DNA from: Desulfonema magnum
Lineage (GTDB): Bacteria; Desulfobacterota; Desulfobacteria; Desulfobacterales; 4be13
Assembly: GCF_017377395.1 (NCBI RefSeq)
Contig: NZ_CP061800.1
Coordinates: forward strand, 6,593,633 to 6,657,632
Direction: 5' to 3'
Length of the DNA: 64,000 nt
Within the stretch, counting starts at the first letter, position 1. The number at the start of each line of letters is the position of its first letter. The position numbers were made by a program, and so were the translations under genes. Below, one piece after another: positions 45,401 through 54,600 of this stretch. The notes under the pieces are model-generated. The model made no database searches. It saw nothing but the letters and a program-made list of their open reading frames with translations, and was not told the DNA's origin.

Positions 45401-47337
45401 TAATTCAGCACCCGGTAGGCATAACTCGCAGACATTCTGGTGGCATTCCACAAATTGTTGCCAGGATACGGCCCGCCCCCCGCGATGATAATGGCTTTTG
45501 AAATTCCCTCTGACGAATCTGTTTGCCTGAATACCTGAATGCGGTTGTTCAGGGTATCCGCGACATAGACACTGCCATTGGTGTCCGTACATAAATAAGT
45601 CGGTGAATTCAACTGTCCAAGTCCTGATCCGGATTCTCCCAAGCTTGTCACAAAACTTCCGTCCGGTCCGAACTTCTGAATGCGATGAGTCAGAGGATCC
45701 GAAACATAGACAAAGCCGTCATTGTCAACAGTCACTCCCACAGGATTTGCAAATACCCCGTTTCCGGAGAAGCCGAATGTCCCCCACATCTCAGAACTGC
45801 CGTCAGCATTGCGTTTCTGAATACGGCTGTTTTCCGTGTCTGTCACATATATTATTCCCTTGTGAACCGCCACTCCCGAAGGTTGGGAAAATGTCTCTTT
45901 AAATCCTTCCCATTTCTGATTAAAACTGCCGTCCGGATTAAATTTCCAGACAAGATCATTTTGCGTATCTGTCACATAGATGGAATCATCTTCACCGATC
46001 GCAACATCTGAGGGACCGTCAAATGCTTCCTGCTCAATATCAGAACTTGCCCACCTGACAAAATTACCGTCTGAATCGAATTTCAGAATCCTGTCTTTAT
46101 TTATGTCTGCCACATAGACAAAGCCCTGAGAATCAACAGCCATCCCGTAAGGCCAGGCAAAAGTATCTTCTTTGCCATCATTTTTCCATGATTCCCATTT
46201 TCCTTCAAATTTCCCTTCCATGCTGAACTTGAGAATACGCTTGTTCTCCGTATCTGCCACATAAACATGCTTGTTGATGTGATCAATTGTCACACCAAAA
46301 GGACGGTGAAATTCCTGGTTTCCATTGCCAAAACTTCCCCATTTGACAATAAATCTTCCAGTATCCGAGGTCAGTTTGTGGATACAGTGATAGTTCCAAT
46401 CCGCGACATAAAGAAAGCCTTCACGATTTGCCGTGATTCCGGCGATGTCGTAGAAATATTCTTTGCCGCTGTTTTCATTTCTCCAGTTCTCTACAGGATC
46501 GCCCTCTGAGGTGAATTTCAGGATGTTTCGATCTGCCGCATTTGTCACATAGACAAAACCGGCTTCATCAACAGCCACTCCGGAAGGCAAGGCCGTTGTT
46601 CCGTCTTCTCCGGAACTAAGTGACCACTTCTTTTGAAATTCGCCTGTTGTGTCGAATTTTTGAATTCGGCTTCTTTCGGTGTCCGCGACATAGATAAAGC
46701 CCTTATTGTCAACCGCTATGTCAGAATAAATCCCTTCGTCAGAAACTTCCTCCGCGCTGCCTTTAATATTCCAATCTTTTTTCACAACCTGTCCGTCTGT
46801 GGTGAATTTCAATATCTGGCGTTTCTCCGGGATGAAAACATAAACAAAGTCTTCGTTATCAACCGCGATCCCGGGAACTCGGGAGTAACCTTCGCTACCC
46901 TCTTTTTCTTCATACCGCCATTTTTGCTTAAACTGGCCGTCTGAATCGAATTTTTGAATACCGTATGTATCTGTGACATAAACATAGCCTTTATCATCAA
47001 CCGCGATCCCGGCAATTTCCGGTATGATTCTTTTTCCTCCGATTTTCCACGGTTCAATCTTCCATTTGGCTACAAATTGTCCGTCTCTTGTAAATTTCTG
47101 AACACTGTGGCTTCCGCTGTCTGAAATATAAACATATCCGTCCCTGTCCGCTGCCACGTCCTTTGGCTTGCTGAAATACCAGGGGTGCTGCAACGTGGGC
47201 CACATGCGTTCGAATGTATATGTTTCTTCAAAATCTTCCTCAGCCATTAAGGAGGAAACAGGTAAGGACAGTAAAAAAATAAGACTGACAACAGCAAGCA
47301 GGACAGGCTTTGACATATTCTTTTTTCCGAATTTCAC
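42469..47337 (-). CDS. Giant exported NHL-propeller protein with two legumain-like (C13) domains
   Basis: From GTG 47337 (after AAAGGAAA) it encodes ~1622 residues with signal peptide LLAVVSLIFLLSLPVSSLMA. NHL repeats (GIAVDDKGYVYVTDT-like units, ~40 residues each) fill ~35-600. The first C13 domain starts KAIIIAGGGPYPGNN (~612) with His in LVNHGG (~720) and Cys in YDACESG (~761). An Ig-like insert precedes a second C13 domain (RAIIVAGESQ, ~973) in which His is replaced by Asn (VGNGKPG) and Cys by Asp (YDADYSG). The C-terminus adds a PPC-like domain and dockerin-like Asp-rich repeats (DTDRDDDIDFDELNRVI). Alternative starts are 47373 or 47316. Confidence 0.85.
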   Translation of the reverse strand: MKFGKKNMSKPVLLAVVSLIFLLSLPVSSLMAEEDFEETYTFERMWPTLQHPWYFSKPKDVAADRDGYVYISDSGSHSVQKFTRDGQFVAKWKIEPWKIGGKRIIPEIAGIAVDDKGYVYVTDTYGIQKFDSDGQFKQKWRYEEKEGSEGYSRVPGIAVDNEDFVYVFIPEKRQILKFTTDGQVVKKDWNIKGSAEEVSDEGIYSDIAVDNKGFIYVADTERSRIQKFDTTGEFQKKWSLSSGEDGTTALPSGVAVDEAGFVYVTNAADRNILKFTSEGDPVENWRNENSGKEYFYDIAGITANREGFLYVADWNYHCIHKLTSDTGRFIVKWGSFGNGNQEFHRPFGVTIDHINKHVYVADTENKRILKFSMEGKFEGKWESWKNDGKEDTFAWPYGMAVDSQGFVYVADINKDRILKFDSDGNFVRWASSDIEQEAFDGPSDVAIGEDDSIYVTDTQNDLVWKFNPDGSFNQKWEGFKETFSQPSGVAVHKGIIYVTDTENSRIQKRNADGSSEMWGTFGFSGNGVFANPVGVTVDNDGFVYVSDPLTHRIQKFGPDGSFVTSLGESGSGLGQLNSPTYLCTDTNGSVYVADTLNNRIQVFRQTDSSEGISKAIIIAGGGPYPGNNLWNATRMSASYAYRVLNYQGFGKDDIYYLTADTELDLDGDGEPDVAKLDLDGDGEPDINGEATKNNFYQIISHILNQSEEEDIKNIVVYLVNHGGEKIFRMNETQILSAYKLRSELKKFADKISGTIFVVYDACESGTFHSSLKKLTEGKHIVITSTSDKESAYFMAQGSVSFSGFFWTNIFNGDDLKNAFKQARKAVKRATESEQIPLMYPSDNDQTDEIFLGSGTQMNWEGPEIYGTPSEYSVNSSSARLYAKVRDNDGDTVDHVWAMIIPPSYGDRESSGNPVLEFPCVDLAYNGNEGRYEAAYDQFNIQGTYQVIIHARDSNGNTSVLKSPIKVSVGEPMIRRAIIVAGESQSHMPVIKKNAEMAYNALKMQYYTDDAIYLMATEAFLTGVETEMPSPDNLHDVIERWANQENTYDLVLYLVGNGKPGKFHMNEDEALSVTDLDKWLDDFQAGIPGKVTVIYDADYSGSFISSLTSPQDKDRIVISGTSGDQPAIFSSQDAISFSAFFWKSISNGVNVRDAFLNARNALNFFSSSRYKTSRLDDNGNGTANERSDGQIAMNYTIGAGIRMVRDETIAKAAEPIELNRGETSATIKVKNMTTSGTIKSIWGVVIPPNYNSCEVNESAAGLQKFSLSKDRYEGICEECFNAFGTYQVLIYAEDSSGNISLCQKIPVYQSAGQDSYEQDDDFSRASFFLSGDKPHQHNFYDGDESDWVMFYGIAGKTYTIETRNREEGCDVFIEVYAADGVTLEADGRNTTDWRCPEDKEGFYYVKLSSSGSCSDTRYDLQIYLPEATELTGTLTCIVTDTDSGKKIENAKFMIDNTEVPAYTPPNKNKESYLIIPHVVGASKIKVEAVGYESPAPNEIFISNGGITPDIYFELRRKYHTADTDRDDDIDFDELNRVIQLYNAGGYHCNDTGIDGFAPNEDGVVYTEYDYNCIPHNSDYDDQNTGCRKDWIIDLSELLRAIEFYNTGGYRTDPTGVDGFAPAK

Positions 47338-47455
47338 TTTGCGTATTTCCTTTCTTTGGTGATTCCCAATCACATTCCCAACAGCAGAAAAATGATCTGT
47401 AAAATTACTCTGATTTTTTCATAATTATGGGCTTTTCTGAAATATTAAAAGCAGT

Positions 47456-48361
47456 TCAATGCTTCGGAAAAAGTCGGGTTTCGATTTCGGACAAAGCTGC
47501 TTTCAATTCATCAAGGGTTTTTGTTTCCAGTTCCTCCTGAGAATACAGGTTTCGTTTCAACAGACGTTGAGCCATAACGATTTCACCGATTACTTTGCCT
47601 CTTGCTTCTCCTTCAGCCTTGCCCCTTGCCTCACCTTCAGCTTTTGCGGCCTGAATTTTATCATACCATTCGGGATAATGATCTTTTATAAACATTTCTT
47701 GTGTATATGGCATATCAATTCCCTCCAACGCGTAATATTTATAAAGCTTCTCAATATACGAGCTGACTTCCCCAAGCAGCCATCCATCCTTTTCAAGTTT
47801 GTTCCGGCTTTTTACGATCTGATCCGCATTGTCGGAAAACAGGCCAAGAATCGGATGATTGGTATCCCGGGTGATAATAAAACGCACAGGTGTCAGCACG
47901 TTGAAATCATAAATTGTTTCAGTGATACGGTCAATAAGATTTTTCCCCTCGAACCGGGAAAACAAATCTTTCGGAAAATGATGGGTTACGACATACAGAT
48001 TCACTGTACTTTTGGAGTGTTCTCCAATAGTTTTCATTTTTCTGTAATTGGTGAAATGTCCGTATAACTCTTCAAGTGCTGTCATATTAAACACTTCCCG
48101 GAATGACTTGAATGAGATGAGATTATGTTCGTTCAGTTGCTCAAAGCCCTCATAATAATTCGGATCAGCAAGCACATCATAGCGAATTTTTTCTTTTCTT
48201 CTGACCACCACCATATCAAGCCGCTGGACTTTGGCGGATAAATCCATTTCCACCACGGTTTCACATCCCAGTCGTTCGAACAGGGGTGTCATCATCAGAC
48301 CCCACAGACGATGCCAGTCTGTGCGGTCAGGTTTCTCTGAAAGTTTTCGAGTATTCATCAT
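47456..48361 (-). CDS. Rpn-like PD-(D/E)XK family protein
   Basis: The 301-residue protein has an N-terminal PD-(D/E)XK-type region (ETVVEMDLSAKVQRLDMVVVRR, with candidate acidic residues at ~38-50). A low-complexity repeat near the C-terminus (AEGEARGKAEGEARGKVIGE) is common in Rpn/transposase-like nuclease proteins. AGGGA precedes ATG 48361. It lies within the C13 peptidase cluster on the same strand but shares nothing with it. Rpn-like nucleases are mobile and often accessory; no inverted repeats flank this copy. Nuclease activity is inferred only from the family. Confidence 0.68.
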   Translation of the reverse strand: MMNTRKLSEKPDRTDWHRLWGLMMTPLFERLGCETVVEMDLSAKVQRLDMVVVRRKEKIRYDVLADPNYYEGFEQLNEHNLISFKSFREVFNMTALEELYGHFTNYRKMKTIGEHSKSTVNLYVVTHHFPKDLFSRFEGKNLIDRITETIYDFNVLTPVRFIITRDTNHPILGLFSDNADQIVKSRNKLEKDGWLLGEVSSYIEKLYKYYALEGIDMPYTQEMFIKDHYPEWYDKIQAAKAEGEARGKAEGEARGKVIGEIVMAQRLLKRNLYSQEELETKTLDELKAALSEIETRLFPKH

Positions 48362-48476
48362 TGTTCCCTATCGTAATCCGCCCAGCTTCAAAATATAAAT
48401 CGCATCTGCTAACCCGATCTTTAACTTTTGGCAATCCTGTCCCTTCTTTTCATTTTCCGCTTTTCGCTAAAATTCA

Positions 48477-48914
48477 TCAGGATAAAAATCTCTTGTCCAA
48501 AGCCTGTTCCATGGAATAGGGACAGGTTCGGGGAAAATCAGCTTGGGGAATACCTGTTTCGAGCGCGGCATATTCCACGGCATTTGCATAGGCTTTTTTC
48601 ACTTTTTCGTCAATTCCGTGCTTCAGGCTCGGACTGGTTTCCAGCAACTGGATGATCTGCTGTCTCTGTTCCACAATGCTTCTTTTCCAGGTTTTTGAAC
48701 GCTAATCCGGTTCAAATTCCCACCTGAGCAGATGGGCAAACAATATTTTCAGGCGATTGGTCAGTTCCCGATGCTGGCTTTTTCCCATTGTCTCAAGTTC
48801 CTCTGCTATGTTCTCCGTGTCAATTTCAGATACCCTGCCCTGCCTCAGAAGCCCTGGGTTGCGCTCAAGCCATGCACAAAAATCATTTTCGTATTCGGTT
48901 GTCAGATTATTCAT
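48477..48914 (-). pseudogene. DUF29-family protein interrupted by an in-frame TAG
   Basis: AAGGAGAGG precedes ATG 48914. The first half (YENDFCAWLERNPGLLRQGR ... LLRWEFEPD) and the second half (RSKTWKRSI, then QQIIQLLETSPSLKHGIDEK ... CPYSMEQALDKRFLS) are in the same frame and together make a normal DUF29 protein (PF01724) of ~145 residues. They are separated only by TAG at 48702-48704, where a conserved basic or aromatic residue is expected. The role of DUF29 is unknown; it is often found in accessory regions. It may be a dead gene or a sequencing error. Confidence 0.85.
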
Positions 48915-48927
48915 AAGAAACCTCTCC

Positions 48928-51510
48928 TTATTCTGCTCCTGCCACTTTTTTCAGAATATAAATGATATCCGCCAAACTAATCTTTTCATCCCCGCCGACT
49001 TCGATATTTGAGTCAATATAATCCGGGCGGATTGTCAGAGAATCGTTTGTTCCGGCCAGCAGTTTTAATACAATAACAGCATCCCGCAGGTCAACACTGT
49101 TATCTCCGTTCACCTCACCTTTGCAGGTTTGAATAACTGTGCTTTCAACAGGTGAAGCCTGATCTCCTTTCTCATCTTTAAGATAAATGAAAATTTTATA
49201 AATCCCTGTCTGGGTAAAATTTTCATAATCAGCTTCATAAGTTCCGTCATTGTTGTCGTCGGTCAGATCCACCGAAGGCATATCTGTTATCGGAATCGTG
49301 GGATCATCTGAAGCTTGAGGAGGGATGATGATTGCCCATAGTCTTTGAATGGGATTCAGAAAAGCAATGTCACTGGCCCAGAGTGTTATGGAATTTTCAC
49401 CGCACCCCAGCGTTTCTTTTTCAAAGACCTTTCCAATATGGGGAAGCTCGGTTCTCACAGATCGCCCCAGCCCCACCATTCGCTTTTCAATCTGGTTTTT
49501 GTCAGTGTCTTCGTTTCCAATCCCGTTTCCATCTGAATCAAGCATTGCTGTCTGATCAGCCTTCATTGTTTCCTTAGCGTTGACAAAAGCAGAATAAAGA
49601 TTACCGGTGACTCGCAATGTTTCCCAAAAAACATAAGAAAAAGACGTTTTGCCGTCATTTAGAAACCATGCCCGTTCCGTGGCAGAAGAACTGCTGATGA
49701 AAATTCGTTTTTTTTCCGATGGCGGTGTCATCAGAGGAAGAAAGCTCCCTGACATGGCAGAATCATAGATGAGTATGACTTTTCCATCTCTGGTTTGTTG
49801 AAATGTGTCCAACCAGCCATCCAGTTCGCCAGCGTTCAATATATCCATCGTTGTGGTCGAGTTAAGATTGAAGGTATTGTCTCCGCCGTGTCCTGTCATA
49901 TAAAGCAAAAGTTCGTCAGCGTCTTCAGCCCAGTTCTTTATGGCTTCGGACAAATTTTCCAGCGTGGTATCCCCGTCAACGTCTGTCACGCCATCTCCTG
50001 TAATATCAATACCAGTTTCCGGGTTCAGATAGCAAATGGTATCATCTGTATATCCCTGATTGATGAGCGTGTGGTAAGCTTTGTTCGCGCATGTGAGCGT
50101 GGCGTTCCAAAGTGCATTCCCGGAATAGGGGCCGCTTCCCGCGATAATGATTGCCTTTTTTTGTTTCTGTTTTTCCATATCTTCGGAAGCTTCAAAAACA
50201 AGGGCATCAGATAATTCGCAGGTTTCACTTTCTGCGGATATTTTCAGGGAATATGCTCCTGGTTCTGAAATATCAGCAAGTGTCAGCCCAAGTTCTGTTT
50301 CACTGACAAGATTTATATCCGTGATCTCCTTCTCATCTCCGACCAGTTCCCCGTTCTCATCTTTTCGGAACACCGCAGCACTTGCATTCTCACCAAACCC
50401 CGTGCCTGTCAGCGTTATGTCGAGATTTTCATTGGTCACTCCGATTTCCGTGTGGACCGAACTGACGCTCAGGCTCATGTCTTGGGAAACACAGCAATTT
50501 CTCTGACTGCCTTCCCATTCTTCACCGATTTGTTTGCTGCTGAGAAAATCCCGCACATCGCTGTCTTTTGCCCAGAGACAGTTTCCGCGGAAATCACTTT
50601 GCCTGTCCGCAAGATTGAGAAGATTTGATATTTCTTTGGGAACAGAACCGCTCAGATAGTTGGTCTTTAAGGAAATAACCTGAAGTTCGGACAAATTTCC
50701 CAGGGCTGCGGGAAGTTTTCCTTCAAGGTGATTGTTGTCCAGACGAATTTCAACGATATGGGTTCGTTCCTCATTGCAGGTGATGCCTTTCCATGAGCAT
50801 TCAGTTCCGCGGTCTCCGAGCCAGTTGATGTTGTCGTACCAGTTTTCTCCGTCAGTATTGTTGTAAAGTTCCATCAGGGCTTCTCTTTCAGACAAAGGGC
50901 AGCCAGTAAAATAAGTGTAGCATTGCTCGCAGATGTCTGCCTCCTCGTCCGGATGGCTGACAATGACATCCACGGTACCTTTTTCATGTTCCGGAGTTTT
51001 GCAGTTTATTTCCGCGTCTGATACAATTTTAACCTCCGTGGCCTGAATCCCATCAAAAGTAACGCTTGCTCCTTTTTTAAAATTGGCTCCTTTTAGCGTC
51101 ACCAATGTGTTGCCGGAAATATGTCCCTCATCCGGAACCAGGGGCGGTATGATGACGGGCGTTCTCACAGCTTTATATAGGAATCCTTCGTCCGAGTCTG
51201 TCACGGCGGACTGTCCCTCCGGATTGATCACCGTCACTTCTGCCTTGCCTGCTGTATTTCCAGGAACGATGCAATCTATGCCAGAAGCACTCCTGAATAT
51301 TACCACCGTTGCCGCTATGCTGCCAAAGAACACTTCTGCCCCCTCGGCAAAATTTTTTCCAATAATTGTCACCTCTGTTCCGCCGGACGCTGGTCCCTGA
51401 TTTGGAACAATCACGTTTATATCCGGAACGGCGGCAGCATGGGCATTGTCCCTTATAAAAGCTCCTATTGTCAATAAAACAAGACCAGCCATGATGATTT
51501 TTTTTGCCAT
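48928..51510 (-). CDS. Exported TIG/LRR protein with a Cys-less C13-like domain
   Basis: The 860-residue protein has a signal peptide (AGLVLLTIGAFIRDNAHA). Two TIG/IPT domains lie at ~28-205 (VIVPNQGPASGGTEVTIIG). A plant-type LRR block at ~210-345 reads LSEREALMELYNNTDGENW, CSWKGITCNE, then LEGKLPAALGNLSELQVISL. A third TIG-like domain lies at ~350-440, and the C13-like domain at ~450-680 starts KAIIIAGSGPYSGN. His is kept (TGHGG, ~540), but the nucleophile position reads YDSAMSG (~584), with Ala for Cys, so it should not cut. Dockerin-like loops end the protein (EVNGDNSVDLRDAVIVLKLL). GAGGA precedes the ATG. Confidence 0.85.
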   Translation of the reverse strand: MAKKIIMAGLVLLTIGAFIRDNAHAAAVPDINVIVPNQGPASGGTEVTIIGKNFAEGAEVFFGSIAATVVIFRSASGIDCIVPGNTAGKAEVTVINPEGQSAVTDSDEGFLYKAVRTPVIIPPLVPDEGHISGNTLVTLKGANFKKGASVTFDGIQATEVKIVSDAEINCKTPEHEKGTVDVIVSHPDEEADICEQCYTYFTGCPLSEREALMELYNNTDGENWYDNINWLGDRGTECSWKGITCNEERTHIVEIRLDNNHLEGKLPAALGNLSELQVISLKTNYLSGSVPKEISNLLNLADRQSDFRGNCLWAKDSDVRDFLSSKQIGEEWEGSQRNCCVSQDMSLSVSSVHTEIGVTNENLDITLTGTGFGENASAAVFRKDENGELVGDEKEITDINLVSETELGLTLADISEPGAYSLKISAESETCELSDALVFEASEDMEKQKQKKAIIIAGSGPYSGNALWNATLTCANKAYHTLINQGYTDDTICYLNPETGIDITGDGVTDVDGDTTLENLSEAIKNWAEDADELLLYMTGHGGDNTFNLNSTTTMDILNAGELDGWLDTFQQTRDGKVILIYDSAMSGSFLPLMTPPSEKKRIFISSSSATERAWFLNDGKTSFSYVFWETLRVTGNLYSAFVNAKETMKADQTAMLDSDGNGIGNEDTDKNQIEKRMVGLGRSVRTELPHIGKVFEKETLGCGENSITLWASDIAFLNPIQRLWAIIIPPQASDDPTIPITDMPSVDLTDDNNDGTYEADYENFTQTGIYKIFIYLKDEKGDQASPVESTVIQTCKGEVNGDNSVDLRDAVIVLKLLAGTNDSLTIRPDYIDSNIEVGGDEKISLADIIYILKKVAGAE

Positions 51511-51560
51511 TTTTTCCTCAATGTTTTATTGTCTCTGAAATTATAGAACTCCCTTTTCAA

Positions 51561-51632
51561 AAGTACAGGGAAAGCAGATAAGAAAAGGAAAATGCGCCTT
51601 CCCTTTCTTATCTGATTTCCCTGTACTTTTTC
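51561..51632 (-). terminator. Long hairpin between two C13 protein genes
   Basis: AAAGTACAGGGAAAGCAGAT pairs with ATCTGATTTCCCTGTACTTT around a GC-containing loop. It lies downstream of the 51687-55187 stop on the minus strand. T-runs flank both sides, so it could end transcription in either direction. The AGATAAGAAAA core is shared with 10431-10480. Nearby, TCCGTTACAATCAC at 51640 looks like a degenerate MITE end. Confidence 0.6.
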
Positions 51633-51686
51633 AACAAAATCCGTTACAATCACATAAATCCGGCAGAGATGGTTCGGATTTGCCAA

Positions 51687-54600
51687 TCAGCGCAAACCCG
51701 CCAGCGACTGCAAAAGATAAATTCCATCTTCCAATCCGATTTTATCATCTCCGTTCACGTCAACAAAGGGCAGATATCGTTCTATGGATGAATCTGTGAT
51801 GGTCATTCCTCCTGTTATTTTCAACACAAACAGTATATCGCTGAGTCCAATATTCCCGTTTCCGTCAATATCGCCTTTGCATTGTTTGGTGATCGTGATT
51901 TCTTTGGGCAGGGATTCGTTAAGCCCTGTATCAACCGCATATACGATAGCCCGGTACATCCCCAGTTCGGTCAATCCTTCATAAGTGGCTTCATAAGTGT
52001 CATCTTTCCCCTCAGCAGGAGAAAGTTTGATGGAAGGAAGATACGTGACTTCTTGTTCAGGCAATTTTCCCTCAACATAGGAAGGCGGGATGATTCTGCC
52101 CCATACAACAAAAATATCGTTCAGACTGCTAAGGGCGCTGACCGAAATCGTTGCAGAAGTTTCTCCGCAACTCAGAGTGATATTTTCAGATACAACATTT
52201 TCGATCACAGGATAACTAACGGCCGCCACACGTCCCCTGCCGATAATGATATCGTCAGATATTATCAATTCACCTTTGTCGTCGCTAATGATATTTATCT
52301 CGCCATCACCGTCAATATCAATAAGGGAAGTCTGCCCAATCATCATATTTTTGCCGTCAACAAAGGAACTGTAAAGTCTTCCTTTGTTTTCGACAGCATT
52401 CCAGAAATGATAGGAAAATGAAAATTCACCGTCATCCAGAAACCACGTCCGCTCCTCCGCGCTCGTGCTGGCAATCACATAGCGTTCTTTTCCGGCTTCA
52501 GGTGTAAGAAGGGAAAGAAAACTGCCGGAAACACAGGCATCATAAATAAAAATCAGCTTGCCGGGCATAGTTTGCTGAAGATCATTCAGCCATCCGTTCA
52601 GCACCGTTGCTTCGAGGATTTCCCCATCTCTCAGCTCGAAAGTGCCGTCTCCGCCGTGTCCGGTCATGTAGATCAGCAGTTCGTCAGCACCAGGCTCGAT
52701 GGTTTTGGCCCATATTTTTATGGTATTTTCAAGATTTTTTTGCGTGGGTTCTGCATCCACATCACTCACACCGTCACCGTCCACGTCAATGTATATTTCC
52801 GGGCTGAGATATTTGATGCTGTCATGCGAATAGCCCTGAGACATGAGTGCGAGATAGGCACGGTTCGCACAGTTTTTCGTGGCGGTCCAAAGGACATTGG
52901 CGGAATATGAACCGCCGCCTGCGATAATGATCGCCTTCTTCTTTTCCTGATCATCAACCTCGCTTTGATAAGCTTTTATGGTTATTGCCCCCTCCAGCAC
53001 ATCATTTTCATCATTGGAAACCTTCAGGGCATATTGCCCTTCTTCCTTCTGCGCGGGAATGGTCAGTGTTATTTCCGTGCTGCTGACCACCGTAATCATT
53101 GTAATCTCAGTTTTCTGTGACTCGTCCCCGGATTTGAAGATATAAACCTTTGTGGCTCCGTCAAATCCGGTTCCTTTCAGGGTTGCGGTAAATTCCTTGT
53201 TTGTTGTCCCGATATTGGGATAAATGCCGGTGATGCTCACGCCCTGATCAGTGTCAGATACGAACACGGTTACGTCTTCCGGGTTCACATTATTGAAATT
53301 TCCGTCCGAACTGATTGCCGGGGCAGTCAGAATTGTACAGGTCTGCAATCCGTCAGCAATTTCGTCTTTTTCGGGAATCACATAAGCCTTTGCGCCATGG
53401 TTCCAATTCTCGGCACTGAGTGTGACAGAGGCAGGATATACGTTGCACTCACTGAGGTTTGAACTGTAAAGTTTCACGATGACATCGCTCTTGTATTCAA
53501 GACCAGGAGCGGGCTTCACAGTGAAAGAAAAAAAGAGATCGTCTAGCTGGCTTTCATCTTCAGGAATCTCGGCATATTGGGATTCATCCACATTAAGACT
53601 GGCCGGTATCACGAGAAGAGATGTTTCCGGGAGCTTACAAAACGATCCGTCCTCCTTTTGCTGGACAAACCGGAAATCTTTGTTGCCTAACTGCTTCTGG
53701 TTGAGGAATTCCGTGAGCGGTTCTCCGTCGTCGATGCAAAGATGATTCCATGAGAAATCACTCTGCCCGTCTTTCAGATTGAGATCGAGTATTGTTTCCG
53801 GAATCGGCGTTCTCGCCTTGTTGTTTTTTATTGAAATCACCTGAAGATTTGAAAGGTCTGCAATGCTTTCGGGAAGTGTTCCGTCAAGGTTGTTGTTGTC
53901 CAGAATCAGTTTTTCCACATGCTCCTGCCCCGCGTCGCAGACCACGCCTTTCCATGTGCATTCGGTGTACTTATTGCCGAGCCAGCCTGTTTTGTCTGTC
54001 CAGTTCTGACCGTTTGTGTTGGTGTAAAAATCAATCAGTGCCTGCCTTTCTGCGTCAGAAATGCAGGTATATTTGTAGCAGTCCGAGCAGGTGAAAGACT
54101 GGCTGCTGTTGTTTACCACCACGTCGGCAATCCCGATATCCGAAGCCAGAGGCGTCGTGCAGATAATCTTATCGGGGTAAACACTGACATCGCTCGCGGA
54201 AATACCGCTGAAAGTAACTGTTGTTGTCCCGCCTGTGAGAAAACTCACAGATTCATCTCCTGGTTCAATTGTCACTGTTGTGCCGCCGTATGCCGGTCCC
54301 TGGGCAGGACTCAATTGAAGGGGGATGACAAGATAGGTATAAGTGCTTATGTCGCATTGCCCGTCAGCGTTTCTCACCTCCACATCCACCTCAATCTTTC
54401 CATCCGGATCGCTGGGATCACATCCTTGGCATAAAGGGGTCGGACAGGTTATCGTTGTATCTGAAACTACATTGATATTTGTGGCTTTCTCACCGCCAAA
54501 CGTCACCATGGCTCCCTCAAAAAAGTTGGCTCCGTTTATGGTCACAAATATCCCTCCGGAGATAGGCCCCTTGGAGGGTTCTATTGCCATTATTGCCGGT

